Source: Spirochaetia bacterium UBA5368
Lineage (GTDB): Bacteria > Spirochaetota > UBA4802 > UBA5368
Reading direction: 5' to 3'
Length of the DNA: 8,267 nt
Assembly: GCA_002407865.1 (NCBI GenBank)
Contig: DHPI01000063.1
Location: forward strand, 11,588 to 19,854
Of this stretch, positions 6,113 to 8,267 are shown piece after piece. The notes under the pieces were generated by a model that was not told where the DNA came from, ran no database searches, and was given only the letters and a program-made list of their open reading frames with translations. Both the position numbers and the translations under genes were made by a program. Numbering within the stretch: the first letter of the stretch is position 1; each line of letters begins with the position of its first letter.

Positions 6113-7717
6113 TTAAAAGGAGTTTTTAAATACATAGACCGATCCCTGGTTTTCGCCGGGCCCCGTATCGTCCTCGATGGCCCCCGTAATGACGGAGCCT
6201 TCGGAAGAGACGGCCACGGTGAAACCGAACTGGTCGCCGGGGGCTCCGTCAGGAGCGCTCAGTGCAACGATCGGATACCAAGCCCCGACGCCACCCGGGT
6301 CGCGTTCGAACATATAAACGCTGCCGGTACGGCCCGCTCCCGTGGCATGCCCCCATGCCCCAACGGCGAGTATGGAGCCATCCGGCGATATCGAAACGCA
6401 GCGCCCGAAGTAGTCGTTATCGGCACCGTCGGGGGCGATAAGACGGGCTTCACTCCAGGTTCCGTCGACACGAACGTACATGTACGCGCACCCCAGCCCG
6501 TAAAGGCCTCCAGTCCCGTCGTGCTCGTATGCGCCAACGCAGACGGTATTTCCATCGGCAGAGATCGATACAGATGAGCCGAAGTAATCTTCGGCGCGTC
6601 CGTTGCTGGCGGTGAAGGCTGTCTCGTGCCACGATGCGCCATCGCGCCTGTACAGATACGCCGCTCCCTGCGCTTGCGAGGTTCCGACCCTGTGCTCCAT
6701 GGCGCCTGCCGCGATCGTGTTTCCATCGGCGCTTATCGACACGGCGCAGCCGAACTGGTCGTTCTCGATCCCATCGGAAGCCGCAAGGGTGGCGTCTTCA
6801 ATCCATGAGCTGTCGTTTTGCCTGAAGACAAAAACCCGGCCCGCTCTCCCGCTCCACGGGGAGCCCGAAATAATTACACTTCCATTATATGAAACACCCA
6901 CGCTGTATCCGAACCGGTCGTTCAGAACGCCGCCGGTGGCGACAATTTTGGCGCGAAGACCCCATTCCCCGGGACCACTGTAATCCTTCTTGAACAGGTA
7001 TGCCGCTCCTCGGCTGTTATTAAATCCAGGGGCGCCTGCGGTGATGTAGTTCCCGTCCCCTGAGATTGTCACCGAATAGCCGAGCGCGTCCCCGGCCCGC
7101 GCTTCCGAGTCTGCGGCGTTGGAAAGAATCTGTATAGGCTCCCAGCCTGATCCGTTGAAGTAATACACATATACCGCGCCGCGATTTGAATTGTATGCAG
7201 GCACTCCCACGGCTACAATGTTCCCGTCGGAGGATATGGCCACGCTGCTTCCGAATTTGTGATCACTCCTGCCGTCCATGGCGGTGATGCGGTCGATAAA
7301 GACGATCGAATCGCTCATTGTTATGACCGATCCCGTGGAATCGCCGAACTCGCCTTCCACGGTTTTTGTTCCATTGCCGTACACGAGCATCCAGTTTTTT
7401 ATTTCGGAATAAGCTTCCCATTCCGACCAATCGTCCGGCATGTTTCTGAAGCGCATCTCGGTGGCGCTGCCCGCATTGATGTTTAGTACAACGCTCGTTG
7501 TGTATGCATACGGGGTGTCGCTGTTTATTGCGAATAATTGTCCATGCAGGCTTGAGGCGGCCATCCTGTCGTTGTCCATATACCCGGCTACCATGTTTGA
7601 ACAATTCATGGACGCGGCTGTTGCGGCAACCAGCGCGATGAGCATGTAGTGTATGCAGGTTTTTGCCCTGGAGAAGAGCAATAATCTGTATCCTGTAAAC
7701 TGATGAATGGTGTTCAT
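6113..7717 (-). CDS. Seven-repeat FG-GAP/integrin-like beta-propeller protein, probably envelope-anchored
   Basis: A protein of 534 residues from ATG 7717 (540 from GTG 7735). A basic, hydrophobic N-terminus ends in VAATAASMNC, a possible relaxed lipobox with Asn before Cys39. After a region of about 110 residues without recognised repeats come seven units of the FG-GAP type. Each opens with D.FG..V.IS.DGN and ends near GAxYxF, for example FGSSVAISSDGNIVAVGVPA, FGYSVTISGDGNYITAGAPG, FGCAVSISADGNTIAAGAME and FGRCVSISPDGSILAVGAWG. Seven units fit one closed seven-bladed propeller. The full DxDxDG metal loop of integrins is mostly missing; only DGN remains. The last unit (VSSEGSVITGAIEDD) is about two residues short. 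No ribosome site precedes GTG 7735, ATG 7717 or ATG 7645, so the start is uncertain. It is the first gene of a three-gene run with two barrel-type proteins, which suggests an outer-surface role such as binding or adhesion (inference). Confidence 0.85.
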   Translation of the reverse strand: MNTIHQFTGYRLLLFSRAKTCIHYMLIALVAATAASMNCSNMVAGYMDNDRMAASSLHGQLFAINSDTPYAYTTSVVLNINAGSATEMRFRNMPDDWSEWEAYSEIKNWMLVYGNGTKTVEGEFGDSTGSVITMSDSIVFIDRITAMDGRSDHKFGSSVAISSDGNIVAVGVPAYNSNRGAVYVYYFNGSGWEPIQILSNAADSEARAGDALGYSVTISGDGNYITAGAPGFNNSRGAAYLFKKDYSGPGEWGLRAKIVATGGVLNDRFGYSVGVSYNGSVIISGSPWSGRAGRVFVFRQNDSSWIEDATLAASDGIENDQFGCAVSISADGNTIAAGAMEHRVGTSQAQGAAYLYRRDGASWHETAFTASNGRAEDYFGSSVSISADGNTVCVGAYEHDGTGGLYGLGCAYMYVRVDGTWSEARLIAPDGADNDYFGRCVSISPDGSILAVGAWGHATGAGRTGSVYMFERDPGGVGAWYPIVALSAPDGAPGDQFGFTVAVSSEGSVITGAIEDDTGPGENQGSVYVFKNSF

Positions 7718-7735
7718 TAGATAAATAATGTTCAC

Positions 7736-7838
7736 ATTAAATATGACAAAATATTTATTAATTAGTTGACATTAGTTAATACAACGAAATTATTTTGCAA
7801 ATACAAAATCTTTTTTATAGAAAATCTGTCTCAATATT
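7736..7838. promoter_or_regulatory. AT-rich divergent intergenic region with possible promoters
   Basis: This stretch is far richer in A and T than the genes around it. On the plus strand there is a perfect -35 hexamer TTGACA (7766-7771), but only weak -10 candidates (TATTTT at 7791-7796, 19-base spacer). On the minus strand TTGTCA (7749-7744) with TATTTA (7727-7722) and TTGTAT (7784-7779) with TAATAA (7760-7755) are weak candidates for the FG-GAP operon. The low GC fits a promoter region or a silencer-bound or transferred segment. Confidence 0.4.
7756..7781. promoter_or_regulatory. Operator-like dyad covering a consensus -35 box
   Basis: The arms TATTAATTA (7756-7764) and TAGTTAATA (7773-7781) are inverted copies matching at 8 of 9 positions around an 8-base centre that holds most of TTGACA. 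The same place also reads as two direct copies of ATTAGTT ten bases apart (7761 and 7771). A 26-bp dyad over a -35 box is the classic position for a repressor, but AT-rich DNA gives such matches by chance more easily. Confidence 0.35.
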
Positions 7839-8015
7839 ATGATAATTAATCTGCTTGCAGCAGGCAAAATCAGCGCAGGGAAAGTCCCCGACTTTCGCAG
7901 ACTGCGGAAGGGCGATGAATTCAAGGACGTATACGAACAATTGATACGGGCCGTGGAAAGGATGAAGGATGCAAAGGAGAAGGGGAAGCGAACGAAAGCG
8001 GAAGGAAAGGGATGA
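7839..8015 (+). CDS. Short orphan ORF, 58 residues, Lys/Arg-rich helical; unrecognised, perhaps a gene remnant
   Basis: Begins MIINLLAAGKISAGKVPDF and continues with an amphipathic helix-like part (DEFKDVYEQLIRAVERMKDA) and a Lys/Glu-rich tail. I do not recognise the family. In favour of coding: many codons end in G or C like the neighbouring genes, GC content rises exactly where the ORF begins, and the helix pattern is regular. Against: there is no ribosome site before ATG 7839 and the ORF is short. Its stop overlaps the ATG of a 17-codon ORF at 8012, which has a strong GGAAGGAAAGGG before it. This could be a small regulator, an antitoxin-like protein, or the tail of a decayed gene. An overlapping minus-strand frame is low in complexity and less likely. 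Confidence 0.35.
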   Translation: MIINLLAAGKISAGKVPDFRRLRKGDEFKDVYEQLIRAVERMKDAKEKGKRTKAEGKG

Positions 8016-8065
8016 TCCACCGGTTTTGTCGGCAGTCGAAGCTGACTCGAAAGATAGAAAGATAA
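8012..8065 (+). pseudogene. 17-codon ORF overlapping the orphan ORF by ATGA; possible stump of a truncated gene
   Basis: ATG 8012 overlaps the stop of the 58-residue ORF (ATGA) and follows a purine-rich ribosome-like site. The frame reads MIHRFCRQSKLTRKIER and stops at 8063-8065, inside the AAAGATAG repeat. Coupled starts of this kind normally join two real genes, so this may be the stump of a partner gene cut off where the repeat begins. It may also be chance. Confidence 0.2.
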
Positions 8066-8172
8066 AAAGATAGTAAAGATAGAAAAAAGTTTAATAAAAG
8101 CGTCCGGATTTTCGTATTACGAGAAAGGCGTGAATACGGGATCGGGAAGAAAAACGGGGGCGGGAATTCATA
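8016..8172. other. Purine-rich non-coding stretch before the lipoprotein gene
   Basis: Apart from the short frame at 8012-8065 and the AAAGATAG repeat, no gene or stable hairpin is seen here. The plus strand is very rich in A and G. It must hold the promoter and ribosome site of the lipoprotein gene; the G-rich run at 8156-8164 (GGGGGCGGG) ends 8 bases before ATG 8173 and may serve as the latter. Confidence 0.4.
8050..8082 (+). repeat. Tandem 8-bp repeat, AAAGATAG x4
   Basis: Units lie at 8050-8057 (AAAGATAG), 8058-8065 (AAAGATAA), 8066-8073 (AAAGATAG) and, after one extra T, 8075-8082 (AAAGATAG). It sits about 90 bases before the lipoprotein start. Such repeats can gain or lose units by slippage and may alter promoter spacing; nothing here proves that they do. 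Confidence 0.75.
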
Positions 8173-8267
8173 ATGCGACTATACCGTGCATTGAATGGGT
8201 ATATTTTTGCGGTGTTGCTTGCCGCGTCATGCTCCAGTCCTGTGTATGGAGGCCCTCGTGATGAAAC
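8173..8267 (+). CDS. Lipoprotein, N-terminus only (cut by the right edge)
   Basis: The frame opens with MRLYRALNGYIFAVLLAASC and continues SSPVYGGPRDET. A basic start, a short hydrophobic core and LAASC form a good type II signal peptide, with lipidation expected at Cys20 and Ser at +2. No Asp follows the Cys, so under the E. coli rule it would go to the outer membrane; other phyla differ. A G-rich run (8156-8164) lies 8 bases upstream. The mature part is not in the window, so the function cannot be given. It is transcribed away from the FG-GAP operon. Confidence 0.75.
   Translation, partial: MRLYRALNGYIFAVLLAASCSSPVYGGPRDE

Noticed and set aside
6031..6135. In-frame 35-residue extension of the middle operon gene
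   Set aside because: It would overlap the FG-GAP gene and bury the signal peptide; AGGAAGG fits ATG 6030.
6162..7283. DNA-level repeats in the FG-GAP gene as a CRISPR or recent duplication
   Set aside because: The units are similar in protein but well diverged in DNA and lie within one open frame, so they are old propeller blades.
7790..8020. Minus-strand frame of 76 residues opposite the small orphan ORF
   Set aside because: Low-complexity Phe, Ser and Ile composition typical of the reverse of a purine-rich strand; no signal or family seen.

Overview
The window comes from a diderm (Gram-negative type) bacterium. Every gene I can support encodes an exported or envelope protein: an FtsX-type ABC permease, a periplasmic adaptor, a propeller protein with an OmpA-type peptidoglycan-binding end, two beta-barrel-like outer membrane candidates, a propeller protein with a possible lipid anchor, and the first residues of a lipoprotein. 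GC content is fairly high across the genes and drops sharply at about 7736-7840. The relaxed lipobox and the exported protein that joins a GNA1162/TolB-N-like half to a barrel recall Spirochaetota or similar environmental diderms. That is an impression only; no marker gene fixes the taxon.

Layout. (i) 1-1751, minus strand: an adaptor gene followed 19 bases later by an FtsX/MacB-type permease that runs off the left edge. The ATPase partner is not visible. (ii) 1752-2016: a divergent intergenic region holding a plus-strand terminator-like hairpin with a T7 tract. (iii) 2017-4041, plus strand: a secreted PQQ-like propeller joined to a beta-domain and a C-terminal OmpA domain. (iv) 4042-4264: a gap between convergent genes. 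(v) 7717 down to 4265, minus strand: a three-gene run of a seven-repeat FG-GAP-like propeller protein, a small outer membrane barrel and a second exported protein with a C-terminal barrel. The last two overlap as ATGA. (vi) 7736-8172: a mostly non-coding stretch with an AT-rich island, an operator-like dyad over a perfect TTGACA, a 58-codon orphan ORF with a short ATGA-overlapping ORF after it, and an AAAGATAG tandem repeat. (vii) 8173-8267, plus strand: the start of a lipoprotein gene cut by the right edge.

How they may work together (inference). The permease and adaptor probably act with an unseen ATPase as a MacB- or Lol-like machine in the inner membrane and periplasm. The OmpA-domain protein would be tied to peptidoglycan with its propeller free in the periplasm or near the outer membrane. 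The three-gene run looks like one outer-surface unit, with a propeller as displayed part and barrel proteins in the membrane. No RNA gene, CRISPR array, insertion sequence or phage gene was recognised. The strongest candidates for something undescribed are the three-gene propeller/barrel operon, the propeller-OmpA fusion and the adaptor that lacks its hairpin.
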